Under the pieces are notes generated by a model. It was not told the origin of the DNA. It worked only from the letters and a program-made list of their open reading frames with translations, and did not search any database. Below, one piece after another: positions 54,201 to 64,000 of a DNA stretch of 64,000 nucleotides; position 1 is the stretch's first letter, and every line of letters starts with the position of its first letter. The DNA comes from Norana najaformis (taxonomy: Eukaryota; Annelida; Clitellata; Crassiclitellata; Hormogastridae), in contig OZ029917.1 of assembly GCA_964023275.1 (NCBI GenBank), forward strand, positions 32,316,005 to 32,380,004, in the 5' to 3' direction. A program made the translations under genes and the position numbers.

Positions 54201-55089
54201 AGCCATCTGTGCATCCATTGAACGTAAACAGGCCCATTATATAATTATGCACACATTTAACGTGTCTGGTGGTTGTAATTGAACATTATTTTCTTTGACG
54301 TTGACTGAATGCCTTGTATTTGTGGTAAAATAGGAAATATGCCATTATTAATTAAAATATCCTATTTAATGGTAGAAAGCCTAAATGTATTTAGTAGTTA
54401 TTGTTGAATTTTATTAGTTTAGCCATCACTCAATTTTTGAAGTCTGGGTGCATCTGGTACAAGCATACGAAAACAAACGGCAACATTGATAAACACGTGG
54501 ATCTGCATACAGGAATAGTTGCGCATTGCAGTGCAGCACAATTTAAATTTCACGGATTCCCAGCTATGCTATTAGTTTTATTGACAATTGGGCTATTCTT
54601 GGAAGCAGTTATGTCCTGAGGAAACCCATTAATATAATACGGTAGGATACATGTGAAACAGCCTAGATTTAAAGTCAAGACTTTTATGTATGTATGTATG
54701 ACTCCAAAAAACCTATGTAGCGCATTTTAAAAATCTCAAAAAGGCGCTGCGGCATGACTATCTAGTAGTTCGACAAGGGTGCGTCTTAAGATGGGTCGAT
54801 AGTGTTTCTTGAGCCTTTAGAGGAGAAAGACTTCGAATTTCCAGAGAAGACTTATCCAGAAGGACGGTTCAACACACCCTATCTATACTAGCTTAGTTAA
54901 TTTCTGTTTCAGTTGTGCCATTTCTATCGCGTAGCCGCTAACATTAAGTCCTAAACTTGAAAATTTTTATGGATCAATAAAACATGCACACATATATAAA
55001 TTTAGACTAATATCCTTGTATGCTGATCACATTCCTTGACTCGCATCGGAAATAGTAAAGCTTTCGTTGTCCTTTTAACAGGAATAACA
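51300..55089. other. Intergenic, no recognised gene
   Basis: Apart from a small dispersed repeat (51465-51500, pair of 46065-46100) and a stretch around 53850-53900 faintly similar to 12285-12345, I see no genes or repeats. Open frames (for example 52720-52926 plus, 53524-53751 plus, 54401-54619 plus) carry no recognisable motif. 54700-54830 has CGCATTTTAAAAATCTCAAA followed by GGCGCTG, which resembles LINE 3' UTR wording. Confidence 0.4.
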
Positions 55090-55162
55090 ATGAAGATATC
55101 TACTCTTTTTGAGCTTTTGAAACTTGTACATCTGATGGGAACAACTGCAGACAAAAACTACG
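55090..55162 (+). pseudogene. Signal-peptide exon of a second C-type lectin-like gene
   Basis: The ATG at 55090 starts MKISTLFELLKLVHLMGTTA, then DKNYG, with donor CTACG/GTAATA. It has exactly the length (73 bases) and exit phase of exon 1 at 51208-51280, and the nucleotide match is clear (ATGAAGATA, TTGT-CATCTGATGGGAAC-versus-CATTTGATAGAATC, CAAAAA). Charged and basic substitutions (Glu, Lys) in the hydrophobic core weaken it as a signal peptide. No lectin exon 2 was found within the next kilobases on the plus strand, where a GA microsatellite and LINE lie. I regard it as a likely relic; it could still be live if exons lie further away. Confidence 0.55.
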
Positions 55163-55478
55163 GTAATACATCAGCATGTTAAGAATTATTCACATATTTT
55201 TAATTATAAAAATCTGCATTGATGCAAATTACTAAATCGTTGTAATGATGAAATTAAGTGTTTAAGGCGACAGACATCTTCTTTAAAAATCGGACCATTA
55301 GTTGCGGTATCAAATGAAATGTTATTATTTAGATCTTCCATCTAACATTTATCTCGTAATAAATAATAGCATAATTGAATTCATTGTATACCTGCGTGAA
55401 CGTTTTCCCGCAAGAAACAGTTTTATCATTCCTCTGCATCAAAGTTACGGTGGAAAGGAAATGTATATATGTGTAGTG

Positions 55479-55479
55479 T

Positions 55480-55568
<89 letters not shown>

Positions 55569-55685
55569 AGAGAGAGCGAGCGAGAGAGAGAGAAAGAGAG
55601 AAAGAGAGAGAGAAACAGACACAGACAGACAGAGACAGACAGACAGAGACATAGATAGGAGAGACAGACAGACAGATACAGAGAG
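55479..55685. repeat. (GA)n/(GACA)n microsatellite
   Basis: About 70 AG units with CGAG and AAAG interruptions pass into CAGACAGA and GACAGATA tetranucleotides. The Arg/Glu-rich and Ser/Leu-rich open frames over it are artefacts. Confidence 0.95.
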
Positions 55686-56159
55686 ACGAACAACAGTGGT
55701 AACTTGATATATAATTATGTGCAGAGGCCAGCTCGGTGGCCTAAGTTCCCTAGCAAGTCATGTCTAAAGTCTAAAGTCATGTCTTACCAAAAGTGGAACG
55801 ATGGGTACACAAGAAATGTTGTGAGCTCTTTCAAAACAAGGTCATGTTTATTGTGCCACCCTTAGTCAGTAGCTAGGCCTGCGGCCGTCACCAGTAGCAC
55901 TACGAAGCTTGTTTCTTTATGTATTACTCCGCGTTTCTCAAATGAACGTCTTAACAACTACCAATCGTTGTCTTCAGTCTATCGGGACGCCCCCTATCGA
56001 GGGCCGGCCGACCTGCTGTCAACTGTCTTGACGTGCAACAACATCCGTATCGCAGGAAACAACCTTCGTTGCATATGTATGTATGCGTGTGTATCTTGTG
56101 TATCTATATATTATGTGTAAGTTATTACATACGGCGTATAGGATAGGAACAAGTGGGTT
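55686..56159. other. No recognised gene
   Basis: Nothing recognised. 55730-55770 (GGCCAGCTCGGTGGCCTAAG) looks like a SINE head but has no matching body. Confidence 0.4.
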
Positions 56160-57025
56160 AAGTTGATCGTACGCCGTACGCCTTTTGTACATTTGATGGG
56201 AAAGCTGACAGTATTTAACGGCGTTGTATTTAATTTTGACTCAGACTGGATTCGGTTGCTGGTTCTGCATAACCTGTTTAATTGCCAGTCTTTCGACTTG
56301 TCGTGCTTAGTCTCCTTTCATGGATGACTTGTTTGATTCTTCTGAGCCGTTTTGATTCTTGCTTTGGCGTTTACTGCCATGAGGAAAAAACAAAGAATTT
56401 AGTCTTGTTTACTATCAAACTCACTGAAAACTCGGCTGCATATTCTTCAGAAATACGCAGCAATTTTCTAAATACGTCTTTGGTTGGTAATGTATATATG
56501 TAGTGGTAAAGTGATATCATCAGCATTGGCAAGTGCATCCACAAACGAAACACCAATGTAACGACCAAGCCGAGCCTTTTAAAGCCTGCATAATGATCCA
56601 TTAACACAAACGCAAACTAGGACAGGACTCAAAATTCCGCTCTGTTTAAAAAAGAGCTGGATAATTCACCGTTCCAAAAAACATGCGTTAACTGCCCTAT
56701 GCATAGGCCTACATTACAAACAACCATTTAATCACTACAACATTACTGGTATTCTTTTCTCTACCATCATTTTACGTAACCGATAATAATTGATCCAATC
56801 AAAAGCCTTAGTGGCATCCAACAGGACACACTATAGCGACGCTGTCTCATTTGCCTAGTAATAAACAATAGTTTCGTGGACCACCATTGTACACAAACGC
56901 ATACAGCTACCCTTCATTAAACCAACCGGATGGCCAGATATATGTAAGTAACCCGCCAACCGTCTCAAAATAGCAATGCCAAGTACTTTACCAATAACCG
57001 AGCTCAGTGTAATACCTTGATAGTT
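56160..57025 (-). mobile_element. Decayed LINE reverse transcriptase
   Basis: From the right, the minus strand reads NYQGITLSSVIGKVLGIAIL, RRLAGYLHISGHPVGLMKGS, then LLDATKAFDWINYYRL. It then passes through a broken catalytic region and reads LPTKDVFRKLLRISEEYAAE, FSVS and NKTKFFVFS. NYRGI-L-S--GKV, LDA-KAFDRV and KLL-ICE-FA-EF---FN--KTKF are RT fingers, palm block A and the block after ADD. No intact ADD motif survives and at least three frame breaks are present. Confidence 0.75.
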
Positions 57026-57084
57026 AGATGGGTGTTAGATTATTACTAGACTTGGGATTGCCTCAGTAGTCGACAAAGTAAATT

Positions 57085-57770
57085 TGTGTGGTAGAAAGAA
57101 TAGATGTTCGTGAGTTGTTAAGTCACTTAAATCCGAAGCGTCACTTGAATAAATCACCACCAGAACTGTTGGTTAAGAAAGTATATAAACTCAATTTTCG
57201 ATATGAAGTTGGCAATCATGGAAAACGTTGGGCAGCTCATTTTTGTTGTACATCTTGTGCAGTTAATGTTGGAGCATTGATCAAAAGGTCTCGGCCGTCT
57301 ATGCCAAATGCTGTTCCAGTGATATGACAAGAGCAGAAGATCATCTTACACACCTATACTTTTGCTTGACATATTTATCTGGATCTTCCTCTACAATCAA
57401 GAAATCAACTTTGTATACAAATCAGCCATCAGCAATGAGACCAGCGCCACATGATGACAGTATTCCAGCAGAGCTAAAGCCGCCTGCTGTGTTGACCTTC
57501 AACAATAATGATGCGAATGCGATAGGCGAGGCAATGTCCTTCAAAAGTGACAGCAATCCAAAATTTCACTAATTGAGTTTCTATGAGTTCCACCTCCTCA
57601 CTCATCCTGAGTTAATTGACCCAATGAGGAACTTATCAAACAACAAGCATACTTACTATACTGTTGTCTTTAAGTATTGAATGTTCTGGCACAAAGATTT
57701 CTGTTTCTCAGCCCTCAGAAAAAGCCGAGTAGGTTTTTTATGCAACTGAGTTATCTCAGCCAAAAGCTAA
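57085..57770 (+). pseudogene. Degenerate frame of a repeat-associated invertebrate protein family (tentative)
   Basis: Two successive frames, 57088-57327 and 57324-57572, read HFCCTSCAVN, then DHLTHLYFCLTYLSGSSS, then SAMRPAPHDDSIPAELKPPA, and later ELIDPMRNLSNNKH. The order HCYFC, then PSAMRP-PH-D--P-P, then LNDL-RDLNLSK resembles an uncharacterised multi-copy protein family common in invertebrate genomes and probably carried by mobile elements. I recall this family only by pattern. Stops and frame changes make the copy non-functional. Confidence 0.4.
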
Positions 57771-58439
57771 CACCATCATTCGCTAATTCAGTTAGAGAGG
57801 TTTCCGACAATTAAAAAGTTTTGCTGAGTCAGATAAGCAGGATGCTATGGTTTGCAGTATCACAGGTTGCAATACGTCAAACAGAGCAATAGCATCACGT
57901 GTCTTGGGTCGACAGCGTCACAGAAATCCTATATGATATTCGAACGCTGCGAAATTTACCACCAATGAACTGCGTTGTTGTTATCCCTTTTCTCAAGCCT
58001 GGCTGTGTACTTGCGGCTTTAGGTTGCACGATTCTTTGAGAGGGAAACCATCTGGTGTTTCTCTCTTACACTTTTAGTAACGATTATTCATGAACTTTAA
58101 AGATTATTTTAAGAATCACGGAATAAGTTATATTCACTTTCATTGACACGTCCAAAAGTTTTCTAGGTAATTCCGTTTGTCGCACTTTTAAACAGAGGTG
58201 CTTAGAAACTACGTACCCTTTGTTTGAAAAACCCCCTAGCGACAAAACACCGGCATGAATTTCACAAACTTGGGTAATGGTCAACCGAATTACTACTATG
58301 GATGTGAAAAATGTATCCATGTAAGACCATATTATTCTTTCATATGGATGATTTTCCCTGCGAGGAACTGACAAGTGCACTTTGCCAGCAAATTTTGTGA
58401 CGCTCACTTGGTTTTTCTTCTGATTGTTTGAGTTTAAAC
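57771..58439. other. No recognised gene
   Basis: A 107-codon minus-strand frame (58407-58084) has no recognised motif. Confidence 0.4.
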
Positions 58440-59310
58440 TTTATCGGAACTGCCCCCAAATACCTACCTGCACCTCACCGTGGTGGGGGGGGGGGGGTGA
58501 AACAGCTAAGTAAGGGAATGCTCGGTGAGGCTATGCCATCAGTGGTGAAGGCTTTGGCTGAAGGACCACCTAGGGCGATACGCGAGGTGGACAGGCTCAC
58601 CGGGAACCCCGAAAACGGCTGGCTAACGCAGGAGGCAGGTGTTGGAAGGACACCCGAGGGCGAAAGAAGTCTGCAAAATGACCCACCGGCCTCCTTACCC
58701 TGCCAGGAGAGGAGTGGTCACCACCTGGCATAGGACCAAGAAACCTCAACATGAATACGTACTCAGACGAAAATGTGGGCAACGACGTTAACGGGACTTC
58801 TCGTTCAGTGAGGGGAAGTTCCCCGTCCGGCAGGAATGGAGCTATTAGCGGGGCCGTTCCGGTCGTCAGCAAGCGAAATCCCCGCACGAAGGATCATCTT
58901 TTCAACTGCAAAGAGCAGATGAATATTGGTACATGGAATGTAAGAACCTTGTATGCAGCGGGACAACTGGATATTCTCCTGCACCAGCTGGAAAAGGTCA
59001 GATGGAGTATCATGGGACTGTCGGAGGTAAGATGGACGGGAGCCGGAGAGATCAATAAGGATGGATATAATGGACGACAGGAGGCTTCCGGCTATGGCGA
59101 TGTATGGTTATGTGGAAGGTACAAGAAGCCGTGGAAGACAACCAAAAACTTGGATGGACAATATAAGGGAAGATCTGAAGGCGTGGAACATGGATATGAG
59201 AGAAGCGGTGGACAAAACCAGAGACAGAGGTGCCTGGAGACGACAGGTTGAGGCCTCATCGTTGGCCCGTTGGCCTGACTGAGGAGAATAAAAGAAGAAG
59301 AAAGAAGAAA
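58440..59310 (+). mobile_element. RTE-type LINE with internal deletion (both ends kept)
   Basis: The 5' region has a 13-base G run at 58486-58498. At 58919 begins MNIGTWNVRTLYAAGQLDIL, then QLEKVRWSIMGLSEVRWTGA, the start of an APE-type endonuclease (TWNVRTL, SEVRW). Near 59055-59062 this passes directly to the C-terminal end of the ORF in another frame: PAMAMYGYVEG, then RGRQPKTWMDNIREDLKA and DRGAWRRQVEASSLARWPD, stop, and a short 3' tail of GAATAAAAGAAGAAGAAAG. The rest of the endonuclease and the whole reverse transcriptase, about 2.5 kb of a normal RTE, are gone. It is related to, but a different subfamily from, the element at 20620-23820. Confidence 0.85.
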
Positions 59311-62231
59311 GGAACTGCCGTAAAAATTGAAAATAACGTTAGATGTGATAGAAATGAAAAGAAACAAACATATAATACATATGAATTAAGTCTTCTATTA
59401 TATGCTTTTAAAATGTTGTCATTATAAAGCGCCGAACATTCATGAAGTAACTGATTCGTGGTAATTGTTACCATGCAGAGCGCTTCATATGATAAATTCT
59501 CAGCTCCTAACTCTGAACATGTCGCCAACTGTTACTTCTGAGTGAGACTTCGTTCACTGTGCTCTACGTGTGTACGAGAGCCGTCAGTAGTGAGTTTTCC
59601 AGATTTCGAGCATCATTTGCCGTCAGACGGACGTGTTCATAAGGAACGCTAACATCATTTAGGCTAGCTAGAAGCGCCGTCGAGAGAATCTTAGAAGTGC
59701 TTAGAAGGAGCTACAAAATTTTCCAGTTACATGCAAGTGCCAACATCTCAGCATTATACAATGCCTTTAAAGAATCACTCAAAGGCGTGACTTAAAAGCC
59801 TATGTAACAGTAGAGTTTGTGAAGCAAAGTTCGTTGTAAGTAATCCCAAGTAAGTTATCCTTCATGCTGTAGTTGATAGGCGCAGGCTAGGCCTATCGAT
59901 TCAAGGTTAGCTGACTAATACAGCAGCAAACGCATATACACAAAAGCTGTGGCTGGATAAGGGTCGTACAGCTGCAGTTCGAAAGCACTTATTTAAAGAC
60001 TCTGTAAACAGAACCGGCAAAGAGAAAGCTGTTAACGATTAACATTTCATTACACTTTCATGCTTGCGCTGATCAAATGGCCATCAAAGGTTGACAGCTG
60101 AGAACAAGCTGAATTTGGAGGAAGTCCCTCTTCCAGGAAGTCTGTGTTCTTTGGAACAGATACTTAACGAAACGGACACTACATCGGCCTCCATTTTCCT
60201 CCAAGTGTATCGCACCCTCGTTTTTAAGGTCAGATACTGGCTTCTGTATCTGTATGAAATGCAAGACACTGCCTTTAAATGAAGCAGTTGGACTGATGGG
60301 TAGGGACCGCGGTAGCACCACCGCCCAGCACTCCTTCATTGGTCGTAAATGTTGCAGCGTCCGAATATCCCTCTAACTGCGGGGTATAAGTAGAACAGAT
60401 ATTAGTCATCTGCCGGTTGGCGGGTCGAATGGCCACCCGTGATTGACCGTCGACGTTAATCCAATGACGCTCTTGGCTCCTTCTCTGCAGAGACCACAGC
60501 CCAGCTGAAGACGGTGTACGGTGTACATGAGTCCGCATATTTGAGGTTCGACCTCCACCAGGAAGCCCATCTCTCCTCATCCATTGGCACGTGCGCCAAG
60601 ATGATTTGCGTACAAAACACCATCCGAAATGTTGGAAATCTGCGGTGGAAACGAAGAATATTCCGACACGTAACAACAAACGCCCAAACATGTTAGAAAT
60701 TATCGAGCAAGTTCTCGATTAGGAAAAATCCGCAAATATGACATAAAAGGCGAGTCAAGTTGCTTATAGAATAGGCGATATGCTGGGTTAAAGTTCTCAA
60801 AATTGAGATAGTTTTTACAAATGCTTTTATGACTTGTACCAGACCGGAAGCCACAGAGAATTTCCCCCAAAATAGACATTTTACGAAACTCAGATGCCTT
60901 GCTCTGGAGAAGCTATTTTAAATTACACTTACCTTTGCGTTTGCAATTTAAATCGCTCAATCATTATTAAACGCACTGAATTATGTCAGCTATAAATGAA
61001 CAATTTTTATTTGTCTTTTAGGAATTTAAAGAAATTTAGACGCAGGCTGCACCTCTCTTCCTGCTACTTGAAAACTCGTTATTGTGTGTTTGCTTTTGAT
61101 ACTCGTACAGGCGCATGCCTATATTAGTCTACTTTCTATAGATATGTATACATGATCAATGCAATGTAATAGCATACATATTTAGGGCCTTAGTATATAT
61201 GTAATTGTTTCCTTTGGTATGCAGTAGCCCCACCAAATATGTTCATTTGAGCAGTCTATATAATATAGGTATTTATATCGGCCTACTCGTGTTACATGTT
61301 GGGCTTATGTTGAACACCGGTGCTTGCAGTGAAATATATATTTAGATACACATCTATACATATATATGTAATCATCCTATATATGCACGTGCAATATATA
61401 CATATATTTATATAGGCCTAAATACGCATGCCTGCTGCTGAGGCATCTAAAAGTCATACTGAACGCCGAGGCGCCCACAGTCCAGTAGGACAGCCACGGC
61501 TGACTGAAGCCTGTGCGCACCTGTACCATGGATTACAGGCCAACATATGCTGTGAGTGAAGACCTACATAGCAGCCGGGCCCTCTAAACCCACGGCTGCT
61601 TATAATACCCAGATGAATGTAAATGCTCACACAGGACAAATGGACATATCTCTGGTTGTATTGGACACTTTGTGAAGCAGTAACGATCTATATTGCATTG
61701 TTGACAGTTTCGCGGTTTCACTCGGCGGACGTTGTTTGTGTTCAGCTGTAGGTCACATAATTTAAGGTAAGTAAAGGGCAGCGCTGTTTACTTGTTAGAG
61801 ATAATTTACATAATATAAGCTTCGTTTCAGTCGCTCATTCCTTGATTTTGTCGGGTTCAGTTTAGGATCAGTGCATAGGTACTTAGATAATATGTTTCCC
61901 AGAGAACGTAATTCGTTTTTGCTTTGACGGTCGATCCCTTCTTTGAGAAATTCAAAGCTCAGAAAGTTATTCGTTGTCTCAAATTGCTTGACGGAATATA
62001 CTACAGACTATTTCAGGAATGGTTGGCGAATTGATTGATTTGTCTGGTCATCGATCTGCGATTTCATGACTGAATGGTCTGCTTTGTGAATGGCCAGGTG
62101 GAGGTTGATACCAACGCATTCAAACGGATAATTATTTGAGAATTGGTGTGGACGGTATGCAAATGCTGACTGTGGGCCGATCTGTCGCATCTGTATTACG
62201 TGCACATCATTCGCAAACTGTACAGGTATGA
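59311..62231. other. No recognised gene
   Basis: Several frames of 60-138 codons are present. The longest, 60275-60691 minus, has Trp- and Cys-containing segments but no family that I recognise. 61130-61430 is rich in TATATATG. No repeats could be paired with other parts of the window. Confidence 0.35.
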
Positions 62232-62550
62232 TCATAATAGGAATCGTAAGCTCGAGATTCCTGCAGCACCCAAAGAAAGCTAAGTCGTGGGAACCAGCTT
62301 ATTCACAGGCGCTCAGTCAAACAAAATCGAAAGATAGGAAGGGCTCGAATCCAAGTCGAGAATCAGGCAGGCAGACAGTCAGACGGCTTTGGTGGATGGT
62401 GCTTGGAAATAACCGGAAAGTGAGATAAAAGAAAGAGGAAGAATCAGGATAGGATCAGTGGAAGAAGAGTGTTTTCAGTTTTGAGTGAAGACCCGCATAG
62501 AAATTGCAAGACATGAGGTGTTGGTGAGCTCGTATGATGACTCAGATAAT
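62232..62550 (-). mobile_element. CR1-like LINE 3' UTR fragment
   Basis: The reverse complement matches the 39300-39925 LINE 3' end (GACTGAGCGCCTGTGAATAA, AGCTGGTTCCCACGACTTAG) and, further out, the 13985-14400 UTR (GGCAGGCAGAC, GTCAGACGGCTTTGG, GAGTGTTTTCAGTTTTGAGTG). Only the UTR is present. Confidence 0.8.
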
Positions 62551-62914
62551 TGATCAATCGGTTAGGATGCTCCCAAGCCATACAGCATGAAAGACGATTT
62601 CATTAGGTGCTGCAAAACTCGAAAGCGAGATGTCAGCTTCATATGCAAGATGCTGTACTATGCGGATCATAGACTCGGCTAGACCTTTCAAAGCAAAGCT
62701 TCCTCAGCTTATGCTTAGATCCTCTGTTGACATGTTTTCTGCTGGCCTACAGGAACCAAGAAACCAATTTCTTCTCACCTTTCTCTACTCCATAATCTCA
62801 ATGCCAATCACCTGGCCTTCCATTTGGCGTTTGATCTGCCAAAGTGGCCAAAACTCGAAGGCAAACACAACATAAACTTTGCTTAAACGTTTCTATCTTG
62901 ATGAAATCTATCTA
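62551..62914. other. No recognised gene
   Basis: A short frame (62630-62875) without a recognised motif lies between two LINE tail fragments and may be part of the same decayed element. Confidence 0.35.
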
Positions 62915-62985
62915 AATAAGCTGGTTTCTCAGACTTTCGTTTTAATTAGTGAAGAAATCCCCGATTTACAATTACGATTACAAAT
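62915..62985 (+). mobile_element. CR1-like LINE terminal fragment
   Basis: AATAAGCTGGTTTCTCAGAC, then GAAATCCCCGATTTACAATT and ACGATTAC, match the last ~80 bases of the 39.9 kb LINE. Confidence 0.65.
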
Positions 62986-63655
62986 ATCGATGGGTAGATC
63001 CAACAGGGTCTAAATATAATTTTATTATTAAACTGCGGTATTCAACAGGATCCTTTATGTGACATTATAGGCCCTACCGTATCTTAGCAAGACCTAACTG
63101 AATTGGTCAACCAGCCAGATTGGACCAGGCAAGGGAGATAACTGGCTCTAATCGATCATAGAATGATCTCCGTCGTCCGATTTGATAAGACACAATGTTT
63201 CACTGTCGTGTGCTGTATTCTGTTCGGTTCAGTTCAGCTGAGATATGTTATATCCATGTTATGTTGAATACGGATAATATGCTTTATTGTTGCGACTGTG
63301 CTTTAAACGAAGGCTTTAAGGTCTACGATTGATTGCTTTGGTTGTTTTGTGTCATCTGAACTAAGTAAGTAAGTAAGTAAGTAAGTAAGTATATTCTTTA
63401 TTAACCAATAGCTAATCGCACATCGGTTTACAAGTATTTAAGAATACAAGAAAACTTAATATTTGTACAACATCCTAATAATAAAACATTTACGCGTTAA
63501 ATTGTCAGCAGGAGGAATAATACGATCATGGGTGTGGGGCCGTAGGGAATAACTGAGGGTTTTAACTGGGAGGAGTACCTGACGTAAGACTAACTGACGT
63601 AATGAACTAATGTTTTGTAGCAAAGCCCCACTGACAACATCTTCTTGCCCTAAGA
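62986..63655. other. 5' flank of the calpain-like exon; (TAAG)n at 63364-63392
   Basis: A seven-unit TAAG run is the only clear repeat. No TATA box or splice-bounded upstream exon was recognised. Confidence 0.4.
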
Positions 63656-63934
63656 ATGTCGAGGTACAGGAGCGGTTGGTCGTCTCATTCCGGTGGCTGG
63701 ATGATCTACAATTCAAGTACGATCAGAGAAACCGGAATAGGGTCAGGCGTCGAACTCTTGGCCGGAAGGCTGAGGAAAGGCGTCCCGACGTCCAAGACCT
63801 TCGAAGAAATTCGAGACGAATGTCTGGCCCAAGGTCGGCTCTGGGAAGATCCGGACTTTCCAGCGGCGGATTCGTCCATCTATTTTAAGAATCCACCTTC
63901 TGCTTGGCCGGGACTCAAGTGGTTGAGACCAAAG
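63656..63934 (+). CDS. Calpain-like cysteine protease, N-terminal exon (partial gene)
   Basis: The frame from ATG 63656 reads MSRYRSGWSSHSGGWMIYN, a Gly/Arg-containing leader, then SKTFEEIRDECLAQGRLWED, PDFPAADSSIYFKNPPSAWP and LKWLRPK, followed by donor CCAAAG/GTATAC in phase 0. The pattern FE-IR-ECL--G-LWEDP-FPA-DSS followed by a W-RP at the end is the conserved entry to the calpain protease core (subdomain PC1). The catalytic Cys, His and Asn lie further into the core and would be in exons beyond the window. An in-frame TGA lies eight codons upstream of the ATG, which supports this start, although an upstream acceptor cannot be excluded. Calpains are cytosolic calcium-activated modulatory proteases. 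The frame is clean, so this is probably a live gene cut by the window end. Confidence 0.82.
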
Positions 63935-64000
63935 GTATACACTAGTTCCATGAAAATGACAACGAAACAGTATGTCTAATCTCTGTCTCTGTCTCTCTCT

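Noticed and set aside
55302-55693. Arg/Glu-rich (plus) and Ser/Leu-rich (minus) open frames
   Set aside because: Both are translations of the (GA)n microsatellite.
55730-55775. SINE-like head near GGCCAGCTCGGTGGCCTAAG
   Set aside because: No recognisable A/B box pair and no second copy in the window.
60275-60691. 138-codon minus-strand frame
   Set aside because: Open but without any recognisable motif or splice context; kept only as part of an unassigned interval.
1-64000. CRISPR arrays, operons, prokaryotic ribosome binding sites
   Set aside because: Intron-containing genes and metazoan retroelements make this eukaryotic DNA; no regularly spaced direct-repeat array with unique spacers is present.

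Overview
This is an AT-rich, repeat-dense eukaryotic (metazoan) genomic window. It has introns with GT/AG boundaries, short exons, TATA-type promoters, many decayed non-LTR retrotransposons, SINEs, minisatellites and trinucleotide tracts. The best taxonomic clue is a gene whose three exons encode a signal peptide plus coiled coil, one LDL-receptor class A module between phase-1 introns, and a C-terminal cysteine-containing domain. That is the architecture of linker chains of annelid giant hexagonal-bilayer hemoglobin. I therefore infer an annelid; the sequence does not resolve polychaete, siboglinid or clitellate.

Layout. 0-7 kb: CR1-type LINE 3' end, a minisatellite, and a P-element/THAP9-like gene on the minus strand that keeps a two-exon THAP zinc finger and the transposase C-terminus but has no room for the catalytic core. 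7.1-9.9 kb: a decayed LINE with a C-terminal restriction-like endonuclease. 10-16 kb: compound microsatellite, a repeat pair, a CCGCGG-rich palindromic cluster and LINE 3' ends. 16.3-37.7 kb: the linker cluster. It holds copy A (minus strand, 17.0-19.1 kb, pseudogene with a premature stop), copy C (minus strand, 27.4-29.3 kb, only a frameshifted last exon and intron) and copy B (plus strand, 32.8-36.9 kb, open in all three exons). The 3' parts of A and B form a nearly identical inverted repeat. Between A and C lies an RTE-type LINE with an intact 1003-residue ORF.

38-48 kb: LINE 3' ends, a tRNA-derived SINE (second copy at 32.1 kb), a lone C-type lectin exon, minisatellites and a promoter-like segment with two CRE palindromes. 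48.9-51.3 kb: a secreted C-type lectin-like gene on the minus strand (three exons assigned, at least one more expected to the left). A homologous signal-peptide exon of identical length lies on the opposite strand at 55.1 kb. 55.5-63.4 kb: GA microsatellite, LINE relics and an RTE element lacking its whole middle. At the right edge (63.66-63.93 kb) is an exon matching the N-terminus of the calpain protease core, which runs out of the window.

How the parts relate. The linker copies arose by local duplication, some of it inverted. Promoter and exon-1 debris, a nonsense mutation, a frameshift and LINE insertions present in one copy but absent from the other show birth-and-death evolution, with the 3' exon kept identical by very recent duplication or gene conversion. 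Only copy B looks able to make a protein. The lectin pieces suggest a second small local gene family. Most remaining sequence is transposon debris or has no recognisable content.
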